DNA of 64,000 nucleotides from Spartobacteria bacterium (GTDB lineage Bacteria; Verrucomicrobiota; Verrucomicrobiia; Chthoniobacterales; UBA10450): contig PMSN01000010.1 in the NCBI GenBank assembly GCA_003167555.1, positions 16,935-80,934 on the forward strand. Reading direction: 5' to 3'. The translations under genes and the position numbers were made by a program. Shown in pieces: positions 29,294-37,812 of this stretch. The notes under the pieces are model-generated. The model saw nothing but the letters and a program-made list of their open reading frames with translations. It had not been told where the DNA came from and searched no databases. How positions within the stretch are numbered: position 1 is the stretch's first letter; each line of letters begins with the position of its first letter.

Positions 29294-29508
29294 AGCGCAC
29301 CACGCCGAAACAAGTCCGCCGCGAGATTTTCGTCCTCACGCCGGAGGAAAGAAGGACGGTTTGGTTTGTTCTGGTGGCGTTCGTTCTTGGATTAATCACG
29401 AAGCACTATCGCGACGAACGTTCGACCATCGCGCCAGGAACAGAAATCAAAGCCAGCGCCAGCGTGTCGCCGCTGCCTGAAACCAAACGTCCGCGCTCGC
29501 CCAGGTAG
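29290..29508 (+). CDS. Small single-pass membrane protein
   Basis: 72 residues from a GTG at 29290 overlapping the KTSC stop. It has one predicted membrane helix (TVWFVLVAFVLGLITKHY) between a basic N-terminus (KRTTPKQVRREIFVLTPEERR) and a polar Ser/Pro tail. This layout occurs in small proteins next to competence or DNA-related genes, but no family is recognised. Translational coupling to the KTSC gene suggests a joint role. Confidence 0.65.
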   Translation: MKRTTPKQVRREIFVLTPEERRTVWFVLVAFVLGLITKHYRDERSTIAPGTEIKASASVSPLPETKRPRSPR

Positions 29509-29606
29509 TCTTCCTCCACAAGTTTTGGAAAGACAATCGCCGCTCCGTCTCATAATATAAGCGAGCCGGTCGCACGCCGATAAATTCCTGAACCCTGCTC
29601 AACCTT

Positions 29607-30995
29607 ATGTCGCTCATCTTTGAACGCGTTCTCACCGATGGCATCGCCGCAATCTCCTATCTGATCGGCGATGACGAAGAGGGCACCGCCGCCGTTATCG
29701 ATCCGCGGCCCGATGTCGAGATCTATTTGGAGCTGGCGCGCAAGAATGGCGTTTCGATTACGCACATTTTCGAGACGCACATCCATGCCGATCTCGTGAG
29801 CGGCGCGCGCGAGCTGGCGGACCGCACCGGCACCGCGAAAATCTATGCGAGCCGCGAGGGCGGCGCCGAGTACGGTTTCGCGTGCGAGCCGGTGAAGAAT
29901 GGCGACGAATTTGTTTTCCGCGCGCTCATTCTCACAGCGCGCCACACGCCCGGCCACACGCCCGAGCACATCAGCTACGTCGCCGCGGACGACGAGCATC
30001 CTGATTTTCCGTGGGGCGTTTTCACGGGCGATTCGCTTTTCGTCAACTCAGCCGGCCGCCCGGATCTGCTCGGGCGCGACGCGGACAAACTCGCTTCTCA
30101 GCTTTACGACACGCTCTGGGATTTCTACGGCAAGCTCGATGACGGCGTGATCATTCACCCGTCGCACGGAAGCGGTTCGCCCTGCGGCGCGGACATCGGC
30201 GATCGGCTCGAGAGCACGATGGGATTCGAGAAGCGCTTCAATCCTTACTATCAACGGAAGGAGCGAAAAGATTTTGTCGATTACGCGCTGGCCACTCCGC
30301 CGCCGGAGCCGACCTACTACAAGCGGATGAAAAAACTGAATGCGGCCGGGCCCGCGGTGCTGGGCCGGTTACCGATCATCCCGGCGCTGCCCCCGAGAAA
30401 ATTCAAGGAAATGGTGGAGGCCAAGAGCGCGCAGCTCGTGGACACGCGCACGATGCTGGCGTTCGGCGGCGGCCACATCGATGGCGCGCTCAATATCGCC
30501 GCGTCGCCGATCCTCTCGATCTGGGCCGGCTGGCTCCTTGATCCCGAGAAGCCGATTCTTCTCGTGCTCGAAAGCGACAGCGACGCGGAGAAAGTTTCAC
30601 AGCTCTTCGTGCGCACCGGGTACACGAAATTCGCCGGCTATCTGGTCGGCGGGATGCGGGCGTGGCAGAACGCCGGTTATCCGTTGCGCGAATTGCCGCA
30701 AATGACGGTTCACGATCTGCAAAGTTCGCGAAACGGTTTGCAGTTGGTCGACGTGCGCGGGCCCGCCGAATGGAAAAACGGCCGCATCCCCGGCGCAGTT
30801 CACATTTTCCTCCCGCATTTGCAGAAGCGTTCCGGCGAACTCGATCGCGAGCGGCCCGTGCTCCTCTACTGCGCCACAGGATATCGCGCGAGTCTGGCCG
30901 CGAGTGTGCTCGAGCGCGAGGGCTTCTCCGATGTGCGCAACCTGCCGGGAAGTTTCCACGCCTGGAAGGCCGCCAAGTTCCCGGTCGAGAAATAA
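29607..30995 (+). CDS. CstB-like persulfide dioxygenase with two rhodanese domains
   Basis: 462 residues. Residues ~1-245 are a metallo-beta-lactamase persulfide dioxygenase: THIHADLVSGARELADRTG, RHTPGHTPEHISYV, FTGDSLFVNSAGRPDLLG and HPSHGSGSPCG provide the iron ligands. Residues ~260-355 are a rhodanese domain with no active-site Cys (VLESDSDAEKV), and ~360-460 a second one with an intact loop LLYCATGYRAS. This MBL-pseudo-rhodanese-rhodanese order is that of staphylococcal CstB, which oxidises persulfide and forms thiosulfate. Cytoplasmic. The next gene, 15 bp away, is a sulfite oxidase, so the pair would carry sulfane sulfur to sulfate or thiosulfate. Confidence 0.9.
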   Translation: MSLIFERVLTDGIAAISYLIGDDEEGTAAVIDPRPDVEIYLELARKNGVSITHIFETHIHADLVSGARELADRTGTAKIYASREGGAEYGFACEPVKNGDEFVFRALILTARHTPGHTPEHISYVAADDEHPDFPWGVFTGDSLFVNSAGRPDLLGRDADKLASQLYDTLWDFYGKLDDGVIIHPSHGSGSPCGADIGDRLESTMGFEKRFNPYYQRKERKDFVDYALATPPPEPTYYKRMKKLNAAGPAVLGRLPIIPALPPRKFKEMVEAKSAQLVDTRTMLAFGGGHIDGALNIAASPILSIWAGWLLDPEKPILLVLESDSDAEKVSQLFVRTGYTKFAGYLVGGMRAWQNAGYPLRELPQMTVHDLQSSRNGLQLVDVRGPAEWKNGRIPGAVHIFLPHLQKRSGELDRERPVLLYCATGYRASLAASVLEREGFSDVRNLPGSFHAWKAAKFPVEK

Positions 30996-31009
30996 ATCCG
31001 CGCTAATCT

Positions 31010-32095
31010 GTGAAGTCCGCGGATAAACAAAACGATCTGCTGAATGGCCTGATCGTTCGCGAACAAGAGCCGCTTAACCTCGAGATGCCGTTCTCGACGC
31101 TCAGCGGCTTCACTACGCCTAACGAATCCTTTTACGTTCGTTGCCACTTTCCCATTCCCGAGATCGCCGCCGCGGACTGGCGTTTGAAGGTTGAAGGCGA
31201 AGTCGAAGCCCCGTTTGAACTCGGCTACGACGATCTGCTTCAGATGGAGGCGCGCACCGTTCCCGCCACGCTCGAGTGCGCGGGCAACAATCGCATTTTC
31301 CTCGAGCAGAAAGTCAAAGGCGTGCAATGGGAGCTGGGCGCAGTCGGGAACGCCAGTTGGACCGGCGTGCCGCTTTCCGCGTTGCTCGCCCGCGCGAAGG
31401 TGAAGCCCGGCGCCATCGAGGTGATCCTCGAGGGCGCTGATGAAGGCGAGATCGCAAATCCGCCGCGGCCCGCCGGCAAGATTCGTTTCGCGCGCAGTAT
31501 TCCATTAAGCAAAGCGCAGGATGATGTGCTCCTCGCTTACGAAATGAACGGCGAAAAACTTTCGGCCACGCACGGATTCCCGGTCCGCGCGATCGTGCCC
31601 GGCTGGTACGCGATGGCGTCGATCAAATGGCTGGGCCGAATCATTGCCACGAGCAAGCCGTTCGCCGGCTACTACCAATCGATCGATTATTCCTATTGGG
31701 AGCGAACCAGCGGCGAACTGCCGACGCTTAGACCACTCGCGGAGCAACAGCTCAAAGCTGAAATCGCGCGGCCCGAAAACGGCGCGGCGGTGCCCGCGAG
31801 CGCGACCGTCAAAGTTCACGGCGCGGCGTGGGGGGGAGCCGCGGAAATCGCGAAAGTCGAGATCAGCGCCGACGATGGGAGAACCTGGAGCGCCGCGCAA
31901 CTCCTGGGCGAGCCGGTCAAGGACGCGTGGCGGCTTTGGGAATATGATTGGCGGACGCCCGCCACGCCCGGCCCGCAAACTCTCATGGCCCGCGCGACGG
32001 ACTCGCGCGGCCACACCCAATCTCCCGCGCGCAACGCGGACCACGGCACTTACATGATCAGTCACGTCCTGCCGATCCGGGTCGAAGTGCGTTGA
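31010..32095 (+). CDS. Sulfite-oxidase family molybdoenzyme
   Basis: 361 residues from a GTG at 31010. The molybdopterin domain has the Mo-ligating Cys in ATLECAGNNRIFL and the substrate/cofactor stretch THGFPVRAIVPGWYAMASIKWLGR; the C-terminal part (~residues 240-360) is the Ig-like dimerisation domain (ISADDGRTWSAAQL). No haem domain and no twin-arginine signal is visible, so it appears cytoplasmic, unlike SorA/SorT. It probably oxidises sulfite released by the preceding persulfide dioxygenase (inference from adjacency); the electron acceptor is unknown. Confidence 0.9.
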   Translation: MKSADKQNDLLNGLIVREQEPLNLEMPFSTLSGFTTPNESFYVRCHFPIPEIAAADWRLKVEGEVEAPFELGYDDLLQMEARTVPATLECAGNNRIFLEQKVKGVQWELGAVGNASWTGVPLSALLARAKVKPGAIEVILEGADEGEIANPPRPAGKIRFARSIPLSKAQDDVLLAYEMNGEKLSATHGFPVRAIVPGWYAMASIKWLGRIIATSKPFAGYYQSIDYSYWERTSGELPTLRPLAEQQLKAEIARPENGAAVPASATVKVHGAAWGGAAEIAKVEISADDGRTWSAAQLLGEPVKDAWRLWEYDWRTPATPGPQTLMARATDSRGHTQSPARNADHGTYMISHVLPIRVEVR

Positions 32096-32164
32096 TGGTC
32101 CGGTTGGTGAAAATCGTCCGACTACGAGAAACCATCGCTCGACAAGGTATCGCGTCTATCTGCC

Positions 32165-32317
32165 TGTCATCCCGAGCCGCGCAGACGGCGAGGGAACTCA
32201 CAAATGCAATTTGCATCATCTTGAAACATCGGGCGGGATTTGACGAGCACGCCGATGTAACGCGAGAGCGGTAGAGCGCTTGTGGGTCCCTCGCCGTCTG
32301 CGCGGTTCGGGATGACA
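32165..32317. repeat. Family A palindromic element, third copy
   Basis: The arms (left starts TGTCATCCCGAGCCGCGCAG, right ends GGTTCGGGATGACA) are ~38 bp and match with about four mismatches; the loop holds a small ATGCAATTTGCAT palindrome. It fills about half of the 322-bp gap between the sulfite oxidase and the amidohydrolase, in which no gene was recognised. Confidence 0.87.
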
Positions 32318-32417
32318 CCGCCTTGGCCGCGGACGATACTCCGGCAGCGTTTTTGTTTGCCGCACCAGAATGCTGGCTTGTGTCGCACCGCCGTCTGGAT
32401 AGCCTGCTGAGCCAGTC

Positions 32418-35400
32418 ATGCAATTGCGTCGTGTTTTTCTCAGGTCAGGGTGGTTAGGCCTCCTCTTCTGTTTCGCAAGCGCGGTGACGGCGCAAGTCAC
32501 GACCGCGCCAAAGCAAGGGATCCGCGAGAACGATCCGCGCCTGCATGCCTTGACGAATGCTCGCATCGTGACGTCGCCTGGAAAAATAATCGAGAAAGGC
32601 ACGATCTTGATTCGCGATGGCGTGATCGTGGCGGCGGGAGCGGATGTGAAAGTCCCGGCCGATGCGCGCGTGTGGGATCTCGCGGGCAAGACAATTTACC
32701 CGGGCTTCATCGACGGATATAGCCGTCTCGGTCTACCGGAAACGCTCCAGCCGGAACCGGCCCGGCCCGACGTCGATTACGACGATCCGAATGCGAAGCC
32801 GAAGGAAGTCCCGCACGAATCGGCCAAGGGAATGCATTCGTGGAATGCGAAAGTCACGCCGGAACGGAGGGCCGCCGATTTCCTGAATCCCGACAAGAAG
32901 TCGATGCGAAAGCTGCGAGATCTTGGTTTTACGAGCGCGCTGGTTGTTCCGGGCCGCGGCATTTTTCGCGGCTCGAGCGCGCTGATCAATCTCCAGGAAG
33001 CGGATGTCACAACGATGGTGGTCGCGCCTTCGGTGGCGCAACACGTCGCGTTCGATTTCTATCGCCGGGACGACGGCGGGTATCCGAATTCGCTCATGGG
33101 TTGCATCGCGCTCATCCGGCAAAATTTTCTCGACGCCTCCTGGTATCAGGCGGCCCAGGATGCGTATCACAAAAATCCGGGAACGACGGAACGGCCGGAG
33201 TCGAACGCGAGTCTGGCGGCGCTGGCGGAGCAAGCGCAACGGAAGCAGCCGACCGTCTTCGAAGCGGACGATGAACTCGAGCTGCTCCGGGCCTTGCGGA
33301 TCGCCGACGAATTCAAACTGAAGCCGCTGCTCTTTGGAAATGGCTACGAATATCGCGTGCGCAAAGCGCTCGCGGAAAAAAAGACGCCGATCATTTTGCC
33401 GCTCGATTTTCCGAAAGCGCCCGAGATCGAGCGGCCGGAGCAAGCATTGGATGTCGAGCTGGATGAACTCCAGCATTGGGACCGCGCACCAAGCAATCCG
33501 GCGCGGCTGGCGGAAAGCGGAATTCCGATCGCTTTCACCGCGGAGAAACTCGAAAAGCCAGAGAAGGAATTTTGGTCGCACGTTCGCCTGGCCGTGCGCC
33601 GCGGACTGAGCGCAGACGCAGCCCTCGCCGCCTTGACCACGACGCCGGCGGAAATGTTCGGGGTGTCCGATCGGCTTGGGACGATCGCGCCGGGCCGCAT
33701 CGCAAACCTGGTGATTGCGAGCGGCGATCTTTTCGGCAGCGAAGCGAAGGTGCTCACGACCTGGATCGACGGATATTATTATGACACCGACCTCGCCGCC
33801 GAACGCGATCCCCGCGGCACCTGGGAAATCGCGACGGAAGGAAAGACGCTGCCGCTGACGATCGAAGGTGAGCTGGAGAAGATGGACGTCAAAGTTGGCG
33901 GCGAAAAAGCAACGCTCTCGACCAAGGAAGACTCCATCCTTCTGGTCGCGCCCGCGAAGCTGTTGGAAAAAGGCGAGGGCTCGATTCGCTTCTCTGGCCG
34001 GATCGCGGGCGAAACAATTACCGGCAGCGGCGAAACTCCGGCGGGCGCTGTGATTCGTTGGAGCGCAAAACGCACGGCTGCTTACACGCCGGCGAAGAAG
34101 CCGGACGAGAAACCTTCGCCGCTGGATAAACCGCTCGATTTTCCTGAGACCTATCCGGCTGGTGCGTTCGGACGCGTCGCGCCGCCGGAGCAGCCGCACT
34201 CCGTGCTCATCCAGGGCGCGACCGTTTGGACTTCCGGCCCGCAAGGCACATTGCAAAATGCGGATCTTCTCGTGACCGATGGAAAGATCGCGGCGGTCGG
34301 CAATGGAGTGAAGGCTCCGTCCGGCGCGACAGTCGTTGACGGCAAGGGCATGCACGTCACGCCGGGCATCGTGGATTGCCATTCGCACACTGCGATCAGC
34401 AAGGGCGTGAACGAAGGCAGTCACGCGGTCACGTGCGAAGTGCGCATCGGCGATGTGATCGATGCGACCGACATTGGGCTTTACCGCGAGCTGGCCGGCG
34501 GCGTCACGTCGGCGAATGTCCTGCACGGCTCGGCGAATCCAATCGGCGGGCAGAATCAGATCATCAAGTTTCGCTGGGGCGCGCTGCCGGAGGAACTGAA
34601 GTTCGCCGATGCGATGCCGGGAGTGAAATTCGCGCTGGGCGAAAACGTAAAGCAGTCGAATTGGGGCGACAAATTCAAAACGCGTTACCCGCAAACGCGG
34701 ATGGGAGTTGAGCAGCTCATTCGCGATCGTTTCCGCGCCGCGCAGGAGTACGACGCGGCGCAGAAAAAGAAGGAGGGCCTGCCGCCGCGCCGCGATCTCC
34801 AGCTCGAAGCGCTTCTCGAGATCGTGAACGGCAAGCGGCTCATCCATTGCCATTCGTATCGCCAGGACGAAGTGCTCATGCTTTTGCGCGTGGCGGAGGA
34901 ATTCAAAATCAAGATCGGCACGTTCCAGCACATTCTGGAGGGCTACAAAGTCGCGGACGAAATCGCGAAGCACGGCGCGGGTGGATCGACGTTTGCCGAT
35001 TGGTGGGCCTACAAATGGGAGGCGTGGGATGCGATCCCGGATAACGCCGCGATGATGCACAGCCGCGGCGTGCTCAGCTCCGTCAATTCCGATAGCGGCG
35101 ACCTCGCGCGCCGGCTCAACACGGAGGCCGGCAAGTCGATGAAATACGGAGGCATGTCGGCGGAGGAAGCGTTGAAGCTCGTGACGATTTATCCGGCCAA
35201 ACAGTTGCACATCGATGGCAAGACCGGCTCGCTCGAAGCGGGCAAGGACGCGGACTTCGTGATCTGGAGCGGCAATCCGCTCTCGAACTACACGAACGTG
35301 AAGCAGACCTGGATCGATGGACGGAAATATTTCGACCGCGCGGAAGACGCCGAAGCGCGCAAGACATTCGCGGCTCAACGCGAAGCGTTAATCCAAAAAG

Positions 35401-35576
35401 CGCTTCCTGAGCGGATGAAGGAATTGGGTTCGGGCGGCAAGGATGGCGATTCGAAGGACAAGAAGGGCGACGAAAAGGAAAAGCCGCCGCGGCACGAGCA
35501 GCATCGCGCGCATGAACTCGAATCGCTCTACGGCGACGGCACGGACAAACACACCTGCACGGAGGAGATCGAGTGA
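32418..35576 (+). CDS. Secreted double amidohydrolase, N-terminal half degenerate
   Basis: 1052 residues: signal peptide (GLLFCFASAVTAQ) then two tandem amidohydrolase-like units. In the first (~45-480) the usual D-x-H-x-H after strand 1 is replaced (IYPGFIDGYSRLGL), so it cannot hold the standard metal site. The second (~595-990) keeps HVTPGIVDCHSHT, KRLIHCHSYRQDE, GTFQHILEG and SSVNSDSGDLARRL, the ligands expected of an imidazolonepropionase/cyclic-amidase type enzyme. A Lys/Glu/Asp-rich tail follows (DGDSKDKKGDEKEKPP). It overlaps the next gene by 4 bp. Periplasmic or surface location is inferred; substrate unknown. Confidence 0.88.
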   Translation: MQLRRVFLRSGWLGLLFCFASAVTAQVTTAPKQGIRENDPRLHALTNARIVTSPGKIIEKGTILIRDGVIVAAGADVKVPADARVWDLAGKTIYPGFIDGYSRLGLPETLQPEPARPDVDYDDPNAKPKEVPHESAKGMHSWNAKVTPERRAADFLNPDKKSMRKLRDLGFTSALVVPGRGIFRGSSALINLQEADVTTMVVAPSVAQHVAFDFYRRDDGGYPNSLMGCIALIRQNFLDASWYQAAQDAYHKNPGTTERPESNASLAALAEQAQRKQPTVFEADDELELLRALRIADEFKLKPLLFGNGYEYRVRKALAEKKTPIILPLDFPKAPEIERPEQALDVELDELQHWDRAPSNPARLAESGIPIAFTAEKLEKPEKEFWSHVRLAVRRGLSADAALAALTTTPAEMFGVSDRLGTIAPGRIANLVIASGDLFGSEAKVLTTWIDGYYYDTDLAAERDPRGTWEIATEGKTLPLTIEGELEKMDVKVGGEKATLSTKEDSILLVAPAKLLEKGEGSIRFSGRIAGETITGSGETPAGAVIRWSAKRTAAYTPAKKPDEKPSPLDKPLDFPETYPAGAFGRVAPPEQPHSVLIQGATVWTSGPQGTLQNADLLVTDGKIAAVGNGVKAPSGATVVDGKGMHVTPGIVDCHSHTAISKGVNEGSHAVTCEVRIGDVIDATDIGLYRELAGGVTSANVLHGSANPIGGQNQIIKFRWGALPEELKFADAMPGVKFALGENVKQSNWGDKFKTRYPQTRMGVEQLIRDRFRAAQEYDAAQKKKEGLPPRRDLQLEALLEIVNGKRLIHCHSYRQDEVLMLLRVAEEFKIKIGTFQHILEGYKVADEIAKHGAGGSTFADWWAYKWEAWDAIPDNAAMMHSRGVLSSVNSDSGDLARRLNTEAGKSMKYGGMSAEEALKLVTIYPAKQLHIDGKTGSLEAGKDADFVIWSGNPLSNYTNVKQTWIDGRKYFDRAEDAEARKTFAAQREALIQKALPERMKELGSGGKDGDSKDKKGDEKEKPPRHEQHRAHELESLYGDGTDKHTCTEEIE

Positions 35577-36874
35577 AGACGCTTGCGGCTGTGATTCTCT
35601 TCGGCCTCGTCGCGAGCAGTTACGCTTCCGACAACATCCCGTCGCCTCCGCAGGCGAAACCGATCGCGTTGAAAGGCGCCACGATTCATCCGGTGAGCGG
35701 CCCGGAGATTCCATCGGGCACGATCGTTTTCGATAAGGGCAAGATCACCGCCATCGGAGCGGACGCAGCCGTTCCCGCGGGAGCGGAAGTGATCGATGTG
35801 ACGGGCAAGCACGTTTATCCCGGGCTCATCAGCGCCAACAGCGTGCTGGGCTTGATTGAGATCGGCGCCGCGCGCGCGACGGTCGATATCGAAGAGACGG
35901 GCGCGATCAATCCGAACGTCCGCGCCGCCGCGAGCATCAATCCCGATAGCGAATTGCTCCCGGTCGCGCGCAGCAACGGCATTCTCACCGTGCACGCGGT
36001 GCCGGAAGGTGGACTCGTTTCCGGCCAATCGGCCGTCATTCGGATGGATGGCTGGACGCCGGAAGAGATGACCGTGCGCTCTCCCGCCGCGATGCATTTG
36101 CGCTGGCCCAACCTGACGATCAATCGCAATCCGCGCGCGCAGAAATCCGTGAAGGACCAGCAAAAGGACATCGACAAAGCGCTGAAACAAATCCGCGGCG
36201 GCTTCCAGACCGCACGCGCTTATTGGCAGGCGAGAAAAAGCGGAACCCCGGGTTTCAAATCCGATCTGAGATGGGAAGCGTTGATGCCGGTCTTCGATGG
36301 CAGTCTGCCGCTGTTTGTCCACGCGGCCACGGCGGCGCAAATCGAAGGGGCGCTCGCGTGGGCCAAAGAGATGCAGTTCAAAATCGTGTTGGTGGGCGGC
36401 AACGATGCGTGGCGGATGGCGCCGCAACTAAAGGAAAGCGGCACGCCCGTTATCATCGCGCTTTCCACGGCGCTTCCACTCCGGCGCGACGACGGCTACG
36501 ACAGCGCGTTCAGTAATGCCGCGAAATTGCATGAGGCCGGCGTCCCTTTCTGCATCGCGATGAACGGGCGCAACTCGGAAGCGCCGCACGAACGAAACCT
36601 TCCCTATGAAGCATCGATGGCGGCGGCCTTCGGGTTGCCGAAAGAAGAAGCGCTGAAAGCGATCACGCTCTATCCGGCCCAGATCCTCGGCGTCGCCGAT
36701 CAGTTGGGATCGTTGGAGACGGGGAAAGCGGCGACGCTCATCGTGACCAACGGCGACCCGCTCGATTTCCCGACGCACATCGAAGCTGCCTACATCGACG
36801 GCCGCAAGATCGATCTCACCAACCGCCAGACTCGCCTCCGCGACAAATATCTCGAAAAGTATCGGCGCAAATAA
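35573..36874 (+). CDS. Amidohydrolase-like secreted protein lacking the metal motif
   Basis: 433 residues from a GTG overlapping the previous stop. Signal peptide MKTLAAVILFGLVASSYA, then the usual beta-domain start (IALKGATIHPVSGPEIPSGTIVF) and end (LGSLETGKAATLIVTNGDPLDFPTHI). As in the first half of its neighbour, the HxH site is missing (VYPGLISANSVLGL), as is the later His/Asp set. It is therefore a likely pseudoenzyme, possibly a structural partner of the 1052-residue protein with which it is translationally coupled. The pair may derive from duplication of one amidohydrolase gene. Confidence 0.85.
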   Translation: MKTLAAVILFGLVASSYASDNIPSPPQAKPIALKGATIHPVSGPEIPSGTIVFDKGKITAIGADAAVPAGAEVIDVTGKHVYPGLISANSVLGLIEIGAARATVDIEETGAINPNVRAAASINPDSELLPVARSNGILTVHAVPEGGLVSGQSAVIRMDGWTPEEMTVRSPAAMHLRWPNLTINRNPRAQKSVKDQQKDIDKALKQIRGGFQTARAYWQARKSGTPGFKSDLRWEALMPVFDGSLPLFVHAATAAQIEGALAWAKEMQFKIVLVGGNDAWRMAPQLKESGTPVIIALSTALPLRRDDGYDSAFSNAAKLHEAGVPFCIAMNGRNSEAPHERNLPYEASMAAAFGLPKEEALKAITLYPAQILGVADQLGSLETGKAATLIVTNGDPLDFPTHIEAAYIDGRKIDLTNRQTRLRDKYLEKYRRK

Positions 36875-36921
36875 TTGCGACGATCGCCGCGCGTGGCACA
36901 AAACATTCTGCAAAAAGCCGC

Positions 36922-37281
36922 GTGCGTGTGCTGATTGCGGACGATCAAAAAGGGGTAGGCACGACGCTCGCGACTCTGGTAACTCAATGCGACCACGAGG
37001 TCGTGGAAGTAGTCGGCTCCGGCTTCGATGCGATTCAGGCCTACCACCGTCATCGGCCCGACGTCGTGCTGATGGATTATTACATGCCACGCCTGAACGG
37101 CGCGACGGCTTGCCGGAACATCTTGTCGAAATATCCGACCGCAAACGTCATCCTGGTTTCCGGCGTCGCCGGGGCTGAAGACCTGACCAATTCCGGCGCG
37201 ATCGCCATGCTGTCGAAACCGATCGACCTCGCCCGACTAAAGATTCTGCTGAACGCGCCCCAGCCGAATCTCCCCATGTAG
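36922..37281 (+). CDS. Stand-alone receiver domain (response regulator)
   Basis: 119 residues from a GTG: MRVLIADDQKGVGTTL, phospho-acceptor Asp in PDVVLMDYYMPRLNG, conserved Ser in NVILVSGVAG and Lys in IAMLSKPIDL. No output domain. It is a CheY-type fold like the one at 14101-14598 but only weakly similar. It lies after the amidohydrolase pair with no kinase nearby, so the signalling partner is unknown. Its 3' end faces the convergent NTF2-like gene across a small hairpin. Confidence 0.88.
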   Translation: MRVLIADDQKGVGTTLATLVTQCDHEVVEVVGSGFDAIQAYHRHRPDVVLMDYYMPRLNGATACRNILSKYPTANVILVSGVAGAEDLTNSGAIAMLSKPIDLARLKILLNAPQPNLPM

Positions 37282-37301
37282 CGGCGGTCTACAACCGCCG
37301 A
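37278..37301. terminator. Hairpin between convergent genes, half of a family C element
   Basis: GTAGCGGCGGTCTACAACCGCCG forms a stem CGGCGGT/ACCGCCG with a 5-base loop exactly at the convergent ends of the receiver and NTF2-like genes. Its left part matches the arm end of the family C palindromes at 7851 and 21366, so it may be a decayed element serving as a terminator. Confidence 0.55.
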
Positions 37302-37795
37302 AGATATTTCTCGGGGAGCGGATCGTCCGGGCTTTCATGTTGCCAGTAGATCGTGATGATCCACCAACGCGTCCCGTCATTGAATAACTGAATGCTGTTG
37401 ATCCCCCGCATGAACGGCTCTGGGTCGTTCTCGCTGTGACGCGACTCATAGGTGCTCCAGACCTGCGCGATTTGGCCGAACTGTTCCGTCCGCCGCGCCA
37501 CTTCCTTCTCGTAGAATCCGTTTTGCTCGAAGTACGGTTCGACGCGCGAGATGTAACCCTCCATATCGAGAAACTGCGGAGCGATTTCGCTTTTGCCGGT
37601 CGTTCCCGGTTTCGGTGCCGTTGGGATCAAACGCGCGCCCGGAAGGAACAGCGATCGCTCGCGAGCCAAATCACGCTTCTGACCTGCCGGCCCGGAAATC
37701 ACATCGTAGGCCGCGGTAATGATCGCGTCGATCGACGTCACGTCGTTAGGATTCGCACATACGCCGACGGTAGATTGAATGATATTCTTTTTCAT
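37289..37795 (-). CDS. NTF2/SnoaL-like protein
   Basis: 168 residues from the ATG at 37795 (MKKNIIQSTVGVCANPNDVT); the track extends it upstream into the neighbour. The pattern of an initial helix (DAIITAAYDVISGPAG), the LFLPGARLIPTAP strand, DMEGYISRVEPYFEQNGFYE, and the closing sheet (AQVWSTYESRH, RGINSIQLFNDGTRWWIITIYWQ) is that of NTF2-like proteins. No signal peptide and no obvious catalytic set. It lies 17 bp downstream of the DUF3857 gene on the same strand. Confidence 0.75.
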   Translation of the reverse strand: MKKNIIQSTVGVCANPNDVTSIDAIITAAYDVISGPAGQKRDLARERSLFLPGARLIPTAPKPGTTGKSEIAPQFLDMEGYISRVEPYFEQNGFYEKEVARRTEQFGQIAQVWSTYESRHSENDPEPFMRGINSIQLFNDGTRWWIITIYWQHESPDDPLPEKYLRRL

Positions 37796-37812
37796 CGGGC
37801 GGTTACTGTTTT

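Noticed and set aside
32733-35378. 881-residue minus-strand ORF opposite the double amidohydrolase gene
   Set aside because: It is the mirror frame of a well-supported coding gene in GC-rich DNA, with Arg/Glu/Phe-rich composition and no recognisable motif.
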